Shown one piece after another: positions 27,008 through 34,675 of a stretch of DNA of 64,000 nt. Where the stretch lies: positions 1 through 64,000 of the forward strand of contig NZ_JQJY01000005.1 of assembly GCF_000745775.1 (NCBI RefSeq), read 5' to 3'. A program made the translations under genes and the position numbers. The notes beneath the pieces were generated by a model. That model did no database searches. It worked only from the letters and a program-made list of their open reading frames with translations, and was not told the origin of the DNA. How positions within the stretch are numbered: the stretch's first letter is position 1; the number at the start of each line of letters is the position of its first letter. This DNA is from Flavobacterium sp. ASV13. Lineage in GTDB: Bacteria > Bacteroidota > Bacteroidia > Flavobacteriales > Flavobacteriaceae.

Positions 27008-27508
27008 ATGAGCAAAAACATCATCTTAACGAATCAGGAAATCGAACACAAAATCAAACGTATTGCCTATCAAATTTACGAGACATTTGTTGACGAAGAA
27101 GAAATCGTTATTGCCGGAATCGCTTCTAACGGATCTGTTTTTGCCCAAAAAATCGCCACTGCCCTAAGCAATATCTCAACGCTGAAAGTTTCTACCTGCG
27201 AAGTTAAAGTCGACAAGCAAAATCCGCAATTACCAATCCATACTTCTTTAACTAAGGAAGAATACCAAAATAAAGGATTAGTATTAGTTGATGACGTATT
27301 AAACTCGGGTACAACATTAATATACGCTGTTCGTCATTTCTTAGACGTTCCGCTTAAGAAATTCAAAACAGCAGTACTTGTTGACAGAAATCACAAAAAA
27401 TATCCTGTAAAAGCCGATTTTAAAGGAATTTCTTTGTCAACTTCTTTATTAGAACATGTTCAGGTTGTTTTTGATGAAAATGGCGATAATTACGCGTTTT
27501 TAAGCTAA
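27008..27508 (+). CDS. Phosphoribosyltransferase family protein (PyrR/Hpt type)
   Basis: A 166-residue type I phosphoribosyltransferase. The PRPP-binding loop LVLVDDVLNSGTTL is intact near residues 91-104, and the N-terminal half has the usual hood. It may act on uracil or purine bases or as a PyrR-like protein; the sequence alone does not settle the substrate. Its last 9 bp overlap the end of the convergent aroK gene. Confidence 0.85.
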   Translation: MSKNIILTNQEIEHKIKRIAYQIYETFVDEEEIVIAGIASNGSVFAQKIATALSNISTLKVSTCEVKVDKQNPQLPIHTSLTKEEYQNKGLVLVDDVLNSGTTLIYAVRHFLDVPLKKFKTAVLVDRNHKKYPVKADFKGISLSTSLLEHVQVVFDENGDNYAFLS

Positions 27509-28018
27509 GATTTCCAAAATACCCTCAACCGTTTCTTCGACTGATTTATTATCAACCGACACTTTATGCTGTGCATGGTTGTAATAAAAACTTCTGTCAA
27601 ACAAATGTTTTGCAATAAACTCTTTCATTTCGTCCTCTTCCATATTAGCAATCAGCGGGCGTTTGCTTTTGTTTTGGGCTAATCTATTATATAAAGTATC
27701 AATTGATGCTTTTAAGTATATAGAAACGATATCATCATTTTGAAGCAGTAAATGATTATTAGCATAACATGGAGTTCCTCCACCAAGACCAATAATATAA
27801 TTTTCTGAAGATTTTAATAATTCCAGAAACATTTCATGCTCTAATTTTCTAAAATAAATCTCTCCATGTTGTTCGAAAATCTCATTTATGGACAAATTTG
27901 CTCTTTTTTCAATGCAAGTATCTAAATCGAGAAACGGAATTTTTGTAATTTTTGACAAGTTTTGGGCAATTGTTGACTTTCCGCAACCCATATAACCTAA
28001 CAACACTATTTTTTTCAT
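27500..28018 (-). CDS. aroK: Shikimate kinase
   Basis: A 172-residue P-loop kinase that phosphorylates shikimate in aromatic amino acid synthesis. Walker A LLGYMGCGKSTIA, the DLDTCIEKR shikimate-binding Asp, the YFRKLE motif, LGGGTPCYAN and the RPLI lid segment are all present. Standard length. A leftward TAAATTTG box (28070-28077) precedes it, back to back with the tRNA promoter. Confidence 0.96.
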   Translation of the reverse strand: MKKIVLLGYMGCGKSTIAQNLSKITKIPFLDLDTCIEKRANLSINEIFEQHGEIYFRKLEHEMFLELLKSSENYIIGLGGGTPCYANNHLLLQNDDIVSIYLKASIDTLYNRLAQNKSKRPLIANMEEDEMKEFIAKHLFDRSFYYNHAQHKVSVDNKSVEETVEGILEILA

Positions 28019-28089
28019 ATTAATAAAACCTTATAAACTAAGACATTGGCAACTTTTCGTAAAAAAAGACAAATTTATAATAAAAATGC

Positions 28090-28121
28090 TTGGAAACTTC
28101 GAAAATAACTCCTTATATTTG
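28090..28121 (+). promoter_or_regulatory. tRNA-Lys promoter (first)
   Basis: TTG (28090-28092), 21 bp, TATATTTG (28114-28121), then CACCCGCATT at the start. The TTTGCACCC start region equals that of the three promoters at the left edge. Confidence 0.75.
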
Positions 28122-28145
28122 CACCCGCATTCAAGAAACGAATAT

Positions 28146-28218
28146 GACTCGATAGCTCAGTCGGTAGAGCACATCACTTTTAATGATGGGGTCCTGGGTT
28201 CGAGCCCCAGTCGGCTAA
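28146..28218 (+). tRNA. tRNA-Lys (TTT) copy with a broken acceptor stem, probably a pseudogene
   Basis: Identical to the intact tRNA-Lys copies up to the 3' acceptor strand, where TCGGGTCA has become TCGGCTAA. The 5' strand GACTCGA then faces two mismatches (G1-A and C3-C) while the D, anticodon and T arms are perfect. It sits first behind the strong promoter. Confidence 0.75.
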
Positions 28219-28258
28219 AAAAATTTGTGATTAACAAAATAAGTTTCTTGAAAGCAAT

Positions 28259-28331
28259 GACTCGATAGCTCAGTCGGTAGAGCACATCACTTTTAATGAT
28301 GGGGTCCTGGGTTCGAGCCCCAGTCGGGTCA
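28259..28331 (+). tRNA. tRNA-Lys (TTT)
   Basis: A 73-nt cloverleaf: acceptor GACTCGA/TCGGGTC with discriminator A, D arm GCTC/GAGC, anticodon loop CTTTTAA (anticodon TTT), T arm with GGTTCGAGCC. CCA is not encoded. Offset from the broken copy is 113 bp. Confidence 0.95.
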
Positions 28332-28334
28332 CAA

Positions 28335-28367
28335 AGGTCGGGTAATTTATTTTACTCGACCTTTTTT
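28335..28367 (+). terminator. Terminator after the second tRNA-Lys
   Basis: AGGTCGGGTAA pairs with TTACTCGACCT, followed by TTTTTT. Confidence 0.8.
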
Positions 28368-28374
28368 CTTTTTA

Positions 28375-28457
28375 GGCCACGTGGAGAAACGGTAGACTTG
28401 CCATCTTGAGGGGGTGGTGCTCGTAAGGGCGTGTGGGTTCAAATCCCACCGTGGTCA
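28375..28457 (+). tRNA. tRNA-Leu (GAG)
   Basis: An 83-nt type II tRNA with a long variable arm (GTGCTCGTAAGGGCG). Acceptor GGCCACG pairs with CGTGGTC, discriminator A. The anticodon stem CCATC/GGTGG holds loop TTGAGGG, anticodon GAG. No separate promoter is evident, so it is probably read from the upstream tRNA promoter through a partial terminator. Confidence 0.93.
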
Positions 28458-28471
28458 CTAAAAAACATTAA

Positions 28472-28500
28472 GCTTATTTTATTGTAAAATAGGCTTTTAC
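28472..28500 (+). terminator. Terminator after tRNA-Leu
   Basis: AAGCTTATTTTA pairs with TAAAATAGGCTT around TTG, followed by TTT. Confidence 0.7.
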
Positions 28501-28553
28501 AAATTATTACAAAAAAGCATTAAAAAAAGTCTTCAAAACCTAAATAAAGTACT

Positions 28554-28561
28554 TATATTTG
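28554..28561 (+). promoter_or_regulatory. tRNA-Lys promoter (second), -7 box
   Basis: TATATTTG followed by CACCCTCATT; a weaker TTC lies 19 bp upstream (28532). Confidence 0.6.
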
Positions 28562-28583
28562 CACCCTCATTAGAGAAAACAAT

Positions 28584-28656
28584 GACTCGATAGCTCAGTC
28601 GGTAGAGCACATCACTTTTAATGATGGGGTCCTGGGTTCGAGCCCCAGTCGGGTCA
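28584..28656 (+). tRNA. tRNA-Lys (TTT), third copy
   Basis: Identical in sequence to the copy at 28259, with intact acceptor GACTCGA/TCGGGTC and anticodon TTT. It has its own promoter and terminator. Confidence 0.95.
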
Positions 28657-28663
28657 CAAAAAC

Positions 28664-28700
28664 AAAAAAGCCTATTTCATTTCGAAATAGGCTTTTTTTT
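28664..28700 (+). terminator. Terminator after the third tRNA-Lys
   Basis: AAAAGCCTATTTC pairs with GAAATAGGCTTTT, followed by a long T run. Confidence 0.88.
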
Positions 28701-28727
28701 TATGCTTTTCAAACTCTTCTTATTATT

Positions 28728-29072
28728 TCAATCAATCTCCATATATTCGGATTTTCCCTTTTCATTTCCGTTTGTCAACCATTCCCAATCTAAACTCAAT
28801 TTTATTTTACCGTTTTCCGTTAATGCAATCTGAGCTAACGCCCTGCCCGCTTTCAATTCATTATTTATTGTCAAACATTGATAAAGCATATTTAATTGAT
28901 CTCCCTTTAATTCAGCTATAATTTTTCCGTATTTTATGGTTCCACCAAAATAATCAGCAGTTACGAGGTTATCCTCTTGTTTGTAATTAAAAATTGTTTC
29001 TGTATTTACTTGCCCATTTTCAGAATTTTGAATCAGTGCAAATCTTTTATTATTAAAATTAAATTTATTCAT
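28728..29072 (-). CDS. Small hypothetical protein (beta-strand repeat type)
   Basis: A 114-residue soluble protein with alternating strands and GG or NG turns (YFGGTIKYGKIIAELKGD, LTENGKIKLSLDWEWLTNG). Homologues are often labelled n-acetylglutamate synthase in databases as I recall, but there is no acetyltransferase fold here, so I leave it unnamed. It ends with the pattern NGNEKGKSEYMEI common to this group. Function unknown. Confidence 0.65.
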   Translation of the reverse strand: MNKFNFNNKRFALIQNSENGQVNTETIFNYKQEDNLVTADYFGGTIKYGKIIAELKGDQLNMLYQCLTINNELKAGRALAQIALTENGKIKLSLDWEWLTNGNEKGKSEYMEID

Positions 29073-29152
29073 TAGGCTACTAAACTTTTATTTAAACAAA
29101 TAACTCTACTCAATTAATAAGTTGACAATATTTTCTATTCTATTGGTCACAT

Positions 29153-29635
29153 TTAACTCTTATGATCAAAACTCAAAACCTCTTTTAAAACCCACTCCTT
29201 ATTAATTAAAAGATAGACATGAGTAAATTTTGCCTCGCTTGTAAAAACATCTGGTTTATTTGCTTCTCTTAAATAAAAATCATGAATTCCGGTCTGAACC
29301 ACTCCGTAAAGCTTTCCTTCGCTATAAAGCGGATACACTTCTAAACTTTCCGGCTTTACTTTTCTGATTGGTTTTTGCGAACCTTTACCGCAAATATTCT
29401 TTTTTACATTTTCTAAAAAAGTCTTTTTATTCTGAATACCGCCCTGATCGTGATAAAAAACCAAATCGGGATGAATCGCTTTTTCTAAAAAGGCAATATC
29501 ACATTGATTAAAACTCTTTTCAAAAAAAATACTATCATGTTTTTTCAAAGCCAAAAACAATTCGGAATCTTTTGCGACCTGCGAAAAAACGCCAACCGAA
29601 ATATGGAATAAAAATAATGCGAGAATCTTTTTCAT
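29153..29635 (-). CDS. Secreted NTF2-like (DUF4440-type) protein
   Basis: A 160-residue protein with a signal peptide (about 1-19, ending VFSQ). The mature part has the cone-shaped SnoaL/NTF2-like pattern: LEKAIHPDLVFYHDQGGIQNKK in the middle and THVYLLINKEWVLKEVLSFD near the end. Such proteins bind or act on small molecules; nothing here defines the ligand. Confidence 0.75.
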   Translation of the reverse strand: MKKILALFLFHISVGVFSQVAKDSELFLALKKHDSIFFEKSFNQCDIAFLEKAIHPDLVFYHDQGGIQNKKTFLENVKKNICGKGSQKPIRKVKPESLEVYPLYSEGKLYGVVQTGIHDFYLREANKPDVFTSEAKFTHVYLLINKEWVLKEVLSFDHKS

Positions 29636-29832
29636 ATCTAAATTTCTTAGTTGTTATTATTTATAAAACTTTCACTTCAATAATTTCTTTAAAAGTAAAA
29701 CAAACCAATTAAAAACAATTTTTTGAAAGTTAAACTTTTCAATTCTCCAACAATTTCAAGGATTACTAACACATCGCCTCTGTCACTAACAACACATTTT
29801 CAGTTAATTACAAAAAATATTTATTAAAATAT

Positions 29833-29876
29833 TTGCGTAGTCAAATAACTACACATATATTTGTAGCCAAATAACT
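29833..29876 (+). promoter_or_regulatory. Promoter and probable ArsR-type operator of the small-protein operon
   Basis: TTG (29833-29835), 20 bp, TATATTTG (29856-29863). A perfect inverted repeat GTAGT-CAAATA-ACTAC (29837-29852) lies between the two boxes and an imperfect copy GTAGCCAAATAACTTC (29863-29878) covers the start site, 26 bp apart. This is a natural binding site for the ArsR-type regulator encoded immediately downstream. Confidence 0.65.
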
Positions 29877-29883
29877 TCATAAT

Positions 29884-30207
29884 ATGAATTTAAGACGAGA
29901 TGTATTTCAGGCCATAGCCGATCCTACAAGAAGAGCTATATTACTTTTGGTGACTTCGCATTCGATGACCGCAGGTGCGATCGCTTCCAATTTTGATACC
30001 GCACGCCCAACTGTTTCCAAACATTTAAAAATTTTGACAGAATGCGATTTATTGCAACAAACCCAAAATGGCCGTGAAGTTCATTATACAATTAATGCTA
30101 AAAAAATGAAAGAAATAGCCGATTTCATAGAGCCGTTCAGACAAATGTGGGACGAAAGATTCAACAAACTTGAAGAAATCATGAAAAACTACAAACCGAA
30201 AAACTAA
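29884..30207 (+). CDS. ArsR-family winged-helix repressor
   Basis: A 107-residue winged-helix regulator ([14 protein letters not shown], then the recognition helix [19 protein letters not shown] and wing NGREVHYTI). No metal-binding Cys cluster is visible, so it belongs to the non-metal ArsR group that commonly precedes AHSA1/SRPBCC genes. It probably represses its own operon through the palindromes at 29837-29878. Confidence 0.92.
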   Translation: MNLRRDVFQAIADPTRRAILLLVTSHSMTAGAIASNFDTARPTVSKHLKILTECDLLQQTQNGREVHYTINAKKMKEIADFIEPFRQMWDERFNKLEEIMKNYKPKN

Positions 30208-30212
30208 CTGAT

Positions 30213-30680
30213 ATGGAATTAAAAACAAAAATAAATGCGCAAGACGACAAACAAGAACTTGTTATTACGCGTGACTTTGATTTGCCCGTCGAATTGCTTT
30301 TTAAAGCCTATATCGAACCTGAAATTGTAGCACAATGGATGGGAACCAAAGTTTTAAAGCTTGAAAGCAAAAAACATGGCAGCTATCAATTTGAAACCAG
30401 CGATGCAAAAGGAAACGTCGTTGTTCAGATGAATGGTGTTATTCATGAATTTATTCCAAATGAAAAAATAACCCGAACATTTGAAATGGAAAATTCGCCT
30501 TTTACTGTTCAATTAGAATTTTTGGAATTTGAAAAAGTAAGCGAATCCACAAGCAAACTCACCATGCAAATCGTTTATAAATCGACAGCTTTAAGAGATC
30601 AAATGCTTCAATTACCATTTAAACAAGGGCTGAACATGGCTCATAATCGATTAGAAGAAATTTGTAGTAAACTAAAATAA
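30213..30680 (+). CDS. SRPBCC/AHSA1-domain protein
   Basis: A 155-residue START-like protein (RDFDLPVELLFKAYIEPEIVA start, then the buried-cavity beta-sheet). ArsR plus AHSA1 pairs are very widespread; the ligand is unknown. It begins 5 bp after the regulator gene, so they are one transcript. Confidence 0.9.
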   Translation: MELKTKINAQDDKQELVITRDFDLPVELLFKAYIEPEIVAQWMGTKVLKLESKKHGSYQFETSDAKGNVVVQMNGVIHEFIPNEKITRTFEMENSPFTVQLEFLEFEKVSESTSKLTMQIVYKSTALRDQMLQLPFKQGLNMAHNRLEEICSKLK

Positions 30681-30687
30681 AACTATC

Positions 30688-31065
30688 ATGACAAAAAGAA
30701 ACAAAATTATTTACTGGGTTGCTACGCTTTGGCTAGCACTAGGAATGACAGCAACCGGAATCGTACAATTAATGCAGTCAAAAGACGAAACAGATCGAAT
30801 GTCGCATTTGGGTTATCCAATTTATTTGTTAACTTTATTAGGCATTTGGAAATTATTGGGCGTAATAACAGTTCTGATTCCTAAATTTCCATTATTGAAA
30901 GAATGGGCTTATGCTGGTTTTTTCTTTGCAATGTCAGGCGCACTATTTTCGCATTTTGCAGCAAATGACAGCGCAAAAGATTTTTTTGGTCCAGCACTTT
31001 TAATTGTCTTAACAGTAATATCTTGGTATTTCAGACCAGCAGAACGAAAACTCATTAACGCTTAA
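30688..31065 (+). CDS. DoxX-like membrane protein
   Basis: A 125-residue protein with four hydrophobic spans (IIYWVATLWLALGMTATGI, YLLTLLGIWKLLGVITVLI, WAYAGFFFAMSGALFS, LLIVLTVISWYF). It fits the DoxX-like family that often travels with ArsR/AHSA1 genes. Role unknown. Confidence 0.85.
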   Translation: MTKRNKIIYWVATLWLALGMTATGIVQLMQSKDETDRMSHLGYPIYLLTLLGIWKLLGVITVLIPKFPLLKEWAYAGFFFAMSGALFSHFAANDSAKDFFGPALLIVLTVISWYFRPAERKLINA

Positions 31066-31075
31066 ACTTATAAAA

Positions 31076-31654
31076 ATGAATCCGAAAGTTGATTTTTTCT
31101 TTGACAAAGCCACAAAATGGCAGGAAGAATTGGAACAAATGCGAACCATTGCTCTTGAATGTCAGCTTAATGAAGAATTAAAATGGGGAAACCCTTGTTA
31201 TATGTACCAAGATAGCAATGTTGTTTTGATTCATGCTTTTAAAGATTATTGCGCTTTTTTATTTTTCAAAGGCGCTTTGCTAAAAGATACTAACGGAATT
31301 TTGATTCAACAATCTGAAAATGTTCAGGCAGCACGTCATATCCGATTTACAAGTTTGAAAGAAATTGTTGATTTGAAACCTATTCTAAAAACATATATTT
31401 ATCAAGCTATTGAAATTGAAAAAGCAGGTTTGAAAGTAACTCTGAAAAAAACCTCAGACTTTCCTGTTTCAGAAGAATTTCAAAAGAAACAAGATGAAAA
31501 TCCCGAATTAAAAAAAGCTTTTGAAGATTTGACTCCAGGGAGACAAAGAGCTTATTTGCTTCATTTTTCTCAACCAAAACAAGCCAAAACGCGAGAAGCA
31601 AGAGTTGAAAAACATACTCAGAACATTCTGGATGGAAAAGGTTTAAATGATTAA
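31076..31654 (+). CDS. YdeI/OmdA-associated domain protein (DUF1801-like)
   Basis: A 192-residue protein. The N-terminal domain (about 15-115) has the DUF1801 pattern (ELKWGNPCYMYQDSNVVLIHAFKDYCAFLFFKG begins it); the C-terminal part PGRQRAYLLHFSQPKQAKTREARVEK matches the YdeI/OmpD-associated family. Small, soluble, function unknown. Fourth gene of the ArsR operon. Confidence 0.85.
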   Translation: MNPKVDFFFDKATKWQEELEQMRTIALECQLNEELKWGNPCYMYQDSNVVLIHAFKDYCAFLFFKGALLKDTNGILIQQSENVQAARHIRFTSLKEIVDLKPILKTYIYQAIEIEKAGLKVTLKKTSDFPVSEEFQKKQDENPELKKAFEDLTPGRQRAYLLHFSQPKQAKTREARVEKHTQNILDGKGLND

Positions 31655-31682
31655 TTTTCCATTGCAATAAAACCAAATCAAA

Positions 31683-32348
31683 ATGACAGCAAACGATATT
31701 TTAATACAGCTAAAAGCTCTTGGAGACGAAAAAGTATTTGCTCAAAATAAAAAACGCGGCGCAAGTGAAAATCAATTTGGCGTTAAAATGGGCGATATTC
31801 GAACATTGGCAAAAAAAATCAAAATCAATCATGAATTAGGGCTCGAACTTTGGGACACTGAAAATGCTGATGCCCGATTTTTAGCTATTTTAATCATCGA
31901 TCCCAAAAAGCTTTCAAATGAACAAATTGCCAAAATGGTTTCTTCTGAAAAATTCGTTCATATTGCCGATTGGTTTTATTCTTATATAATTAAAGATTAT
32001 TCAGATAGAGAAACGTTGCGCCAAGCCTGGATGCATTCAACTGATGTGATGCACGGCCGCGCTGCATGGAGCCTTACCAGCGGATGCGTTGCCCGAAATC
32101 CTGATATTTTAGATTTGCCCGCTTTACTAGATCGAATTGAAAATGAAATGCCAAATGCAGCACCGGAAGTTCAATGGACGATTAACAGCACATTAGCACA
32201 AATTGGAATCAAATTTCCTGAATATAGAGCTCGTGCTTTAGCCATTGGAGAAAAACTAGGTATTTACAGAGATTATCCAACTTCAAAAGGCTGTACTTCT
32301 CCTTTTGCGCCAATTTGGATCAACGAAATGGTACGCCGACAAGAATAA
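31683..32348 (+). CDS. DNA alkylation repair enzyme, AlkD-like
   Basis: A 221-residue HEAT-like repeat protein of the AlkC/AlkD DNA glycosylase family that removes alkylated bases (N3/N7-alkylpurines). The N-terminal signature FGVKMGDIRTLAKKI and the repeat with VHIADWFYSYIIKDY fit the family. It lies 28 bp after the YdeI-like gene in the same operon. Confidence 0.85.
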   Translation: MTANDILIQLKALGDEKVFAQNKKRGASENQFGVKMGDIRTLAKKIKINHELGLELWDTENADARFLAILIIDPKKLSNEQIAKMVSSEKFVHIADWFYSYIIKDYSDRETLRQAWMHSTDVMHGRAAWSLTSGCVARNPDILDLPALLDRIENEMPNAAPEVQWTINSTLAQIGIKFPEYRARALAIGEKLGIYRDYPTSKGCTSPFAPIWINEMVRRQE

Positions 32349-32366
32349 AAATTAAAAAATATTCAA

Positions 32367-32924
32367 ATGAAAAATAAAATTTCGCAAGAAGAACAAGAAC
32401 AAATTATCAGTATTCTGAAAGTTCGTTTCGAAAAAAACTTAAGTCGTCATGCCGATATTGATTGGACAAAAGTAGAAACTAAACTTATTGCTAATCCCGA
32501 AAAACTTTGGTCGCTTCTTCAAATGGAAAAAACGGAAGGTGAACCAGATGTAGTAGCTTATGATAAAAGTACCAACGAATATATTTTTTTTGATTGCGTA
32601 GCCGAAAGTCCAAAAGCACGAAGAAGTCTTTGCTACGACAGAAAAGCATTGGATTCAAGAAAAGAACACAAACCAAAAAACAGCGCTGTTGACATGACGG
32701 CAGAAATGGGAATTGAGCTTTTGACCGAAGAACAATACCGCCAATTACAAGAACTTGGAAACTTTGACACCAAAACTTCAAGCTGGATTGCAACGCCAGA
32801 AGATGTTAGAAAATTAGGCGGTGCTGTATTTTGTGATTTCCGTTACGGAAGAGTATTTCTTTATCATAATGGTGCCGAATCTTATTATGCGGCACGAGGA
32901 TTTCGAGGTTGCTTAAAAATATAA
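32367..32924 (+). CDS. DUF4256 family protein
   Basis: A 185-residue soluble protein that matches the DUF4256 pattern: EPDVVAYDKSTNEYIFFDC, then SPKARRSLCYDRKALDSRKE and the end VFCDFRYGRVFLYHNGAESYY. Function is unknown. It appears to be the last gene of the ArsR-led operon. Confidence 0.85.
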   Translation: MKNKISQEEQEQIISILKVRFEKNLSRHADIDWTKVETKLIANPEKLWSLLQMEKTEGEPDVVAYDKSTNEYIFFDCVAESPKARRSLCYDRKALDSRKEHKPKNSAVDMTAEMGIELLTEEQYRQLQELGNFDTKTSSWIATPEDVRKLGGAVFCDFRYGRVFLYHNGAESYYAARGFRGCLKI

Positions 32925-33021
32925 TTTATATCACAATTATTTTACAAAAGTAGTTCTCTTACAAAACAAATCTTTCTTAAATTCGTTTGGAAATAATTAA
33001 TCACTAATCCCAAATTAGTTT

Positions 33022-33522
33022 ATGAAAAACCTACTACTAGTATCTTTTATTATGATTACCTGCGCGACATGGGCGCAATCTGCAACGGCTTATTTTGACA
33101 AAGCCATGAAAAAAGCCGAAGCCGGAAACACAAAAGGCGCAATTGCCGATTACACAAAAGCCATCAGCATGAATTCTAAATTTGTTGAAGCTTACCAAAA
33201 CCGAGGCGTAGCCAAACTAAAACTTAATGATTTAAAAGGCGCTTTGGCCGATTTTAGCAAAACAATCGACTTAGATAGCATGAATGCCGATGCTTTTACA
33301 GGAAGAGCAAACGTAAATTATAAATTGTTGAATTATCAGGACGCTATTAACGATTGTACTTCATCACTTGGCTTAAATCCAAAAGATTATATTGCTTACA
33401 ATTTAAGAGGTCTTGCTTATAATAAACTTGGGGACAAAAAGAATGCCTGTAAAGATTTTTCAAAAGCTGTTGAATTAGGTAGTCAGAGTGCCATCAAAAA
33501 TAGAGCAACGTTTTGTAAATAA
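33022..33522 (+). CDS. Secreted TPR-repeat protein
   Basis: A 166-residue protein with a signal peptide (about 1-18, ending WAQ) and three consecutive TPR units of 34 residues (for example GNTKGAIADYTKAISMNSKF and YQDAINDCTSSLGLNPKDY). It probably acts as a periplasmic protein-binding adapter. A terminator hairpin follows. Confidence 0.88.
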   Translation: MKNLLLVSFIMITCATWAQSATAYFDKAMKKAEAGNTKGAIADYTKAISMNSKFVEAYQNRGVAKLKLNDLKGALADFSKTIDLDSMNADAFTGRANVNYKLLNYQDAINDCTSSLGLNPKDYIAYNLRGLAYNKLGDKKNACKDFSKAVELGSQSAIKNRATFCK

Positions 33523-33539
33523 ATAAAAATCAAATAATA

Positions 33540-33578
33540 AAAAGCCATTTGTAAAGTCCAAAATACAAATGGCTTTTA
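33540..33578 (+). terminator. Terminator after the TPR protein
   Basis: AAAAGCCATTTGTA pairs with TACAAATGGCTTTT around AAGTCCAAAA. Confidence 0.82.
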
Positions 33579-33591
33579 TTTTACAAACACT

Positions 33592-33623
33592 TTGATATTC
33601 CACAAAAGATATTTATAAATTTG
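33592..33623 (+). promoter_or_regulatory. Promoter of the K+ channel gene
   Basis: TTG (33592-33594), 21 bp, TAAATTTG (33616-33623), 18 bp before the ATG. Confidence 0.65.
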
Positions 33624-33641
33624 CTCTTCAATTAAATTTCT

Positions 33642-34604
33642 ATGGCGCTTCTTAAAAAAATAAACAACTACGCTCAAACCGATAAAAATTCCGGATTTGG
33701 AACCAATGCAGAAAGCTACGGCGGAAGATTTGTGAATAAAAACGGAACTGCAAATGTTGAAAAAAGAGGCATGCATTTATTGCGACGCATCAGCTGGTAC
33801 CATACCATGATTGATATGCCAAATTGGAAATTTATGCTCATCTTATTTAGTTTTTACATTGTCATCAATTTTATTTTTGCCGTCATCTATTATGCTATCG
33901 GGATTGAGCATCTTAATGGAATCGAACAATCTCAAAGTATTTTGACGCAATTTGGCCAAGCTTATTTTTTTAGTGCACAAACTTTCACCACGGTTGGTTA
34001 TGGACATATTAGTCCGACAGGATTTTTAACGAGCGCTTTATCTGCCGCCGAAGCTTTAATTGGATTATTAAGCTTTGCAATTGCAACAGGATTGTTTTTT
34101 GGAAGATTCAGCAAACCTACCGCCTTTTTAAAATTTTCCCATAATGCTTTAATTTCGCCTTATGGAGAAAACAAAGGTTTAATGATTCGGTTAGTACCTT
34201 TTAAAAACACTAATTTTACTGATGCCACTGCAAAAATAACTTTAGGATTGAGTCTTGAAGAAAATGGCGAACGAGTAAATAAATTCTACAATTTGGAACT
34301 GGAATTGGACCGAATCAATGCGCTTACATTAAGCTGGACATTGGTGCATCCAATTACAGAAAACAGTCCTTTATATAATTTTACCGAAGAAGATTTCAAA
34401 AAAACACATGGTGAAATTTTAGTCTTTATTACCACTTTTGATGACATGTTTAGCAACACGGTTGCTGCCCGAACTTCGTATACTTTTGACGAAATTATAT
34501 ACGGCGCAAAATTTGTAACTATGTACAACAGAAGTAAAAACGCATCCAAAACAATTCTTCATCTGGACAAATTAAATCAGTATGAGACTACAAACTTTCA
34601 ATAA
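33642..34604 (+). CDS. Inward-rectifier-type potassium channel (KirBac-like)
   Basis: A 320-residue channel: N-terminal slide helix region, first span (about 62-88), pore loop with selectivity filter TTVGYGH, second span (about 128-152), and a C-terminal immunoglobulin-like cytoplasmic domain (about 165-300) typical of Kir channels. It allows K+ flow across the inner membrane. The motif GTNAESYGGRFVNKNG in the N-terminus is typical of bacterial Kir proteins. Confidence 0.92.
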   Translation: MALLKKINNYAQTDKNSGFGTNAESYGGRFVNKNGTANVEKRGMHLLRRISWYHTMIDMPNWKFMLILFSFYIVINFIFAVIYYAIGIEHLNGIEQSQSILTQFGQAYFFSAQTFTTVGYGHISPTGFLTSALSAAEALIGLLSFAIATGLFFGRFSKPTAFLKFSHNALISPYGENKGLMIRLVPFKNTNFTDATAKITLGLSLEENGERVNKFYNLELELDRINALTLSWTLVHPITENSPLYNFTEEDFKKTHGEILVFITTFDDMFSNTVAARTSYTFDEIIYGAKFVTMYNRSKNASKTILHLDKLNQYETTNFQ

Positions 34605-34649
34605 TCTAGCATTTTGATAAAGTTTTAGAGGTTTTTTCAGATTTTATTT

Positions 34650-34669
34650 TATTTTTGTTTATTCAACAA
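34650..34669 (+). promoter_or_regulatory. Promoter -7 box and palindrome of the CarH-like gene
   Basis: TATTTTTG (34650-34657) overlaps the palindrome TTGTT-TATTC-AACAA (34655-34669), 7 bp before the ATG at 34676. The position over the start site suits autorepression. Related palindromes occur at the crtI and the TetR/epimerase promoters. Confidence 0.5.
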
Positions 34670-34675
34670 TTAAAA

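Noticed and set aside
28086..28268. Open frame through the first tRNA-Lys copy
   Set aside because: It covers the tRNA itself and its promoter; it is a shadow of the RNA genes.
28728..29072. N-acetylglutamate synthase
   Set aside because: The label is used for this group in databases as I recall, but no acetyltransferase fold or CoA-binding motif is visible.
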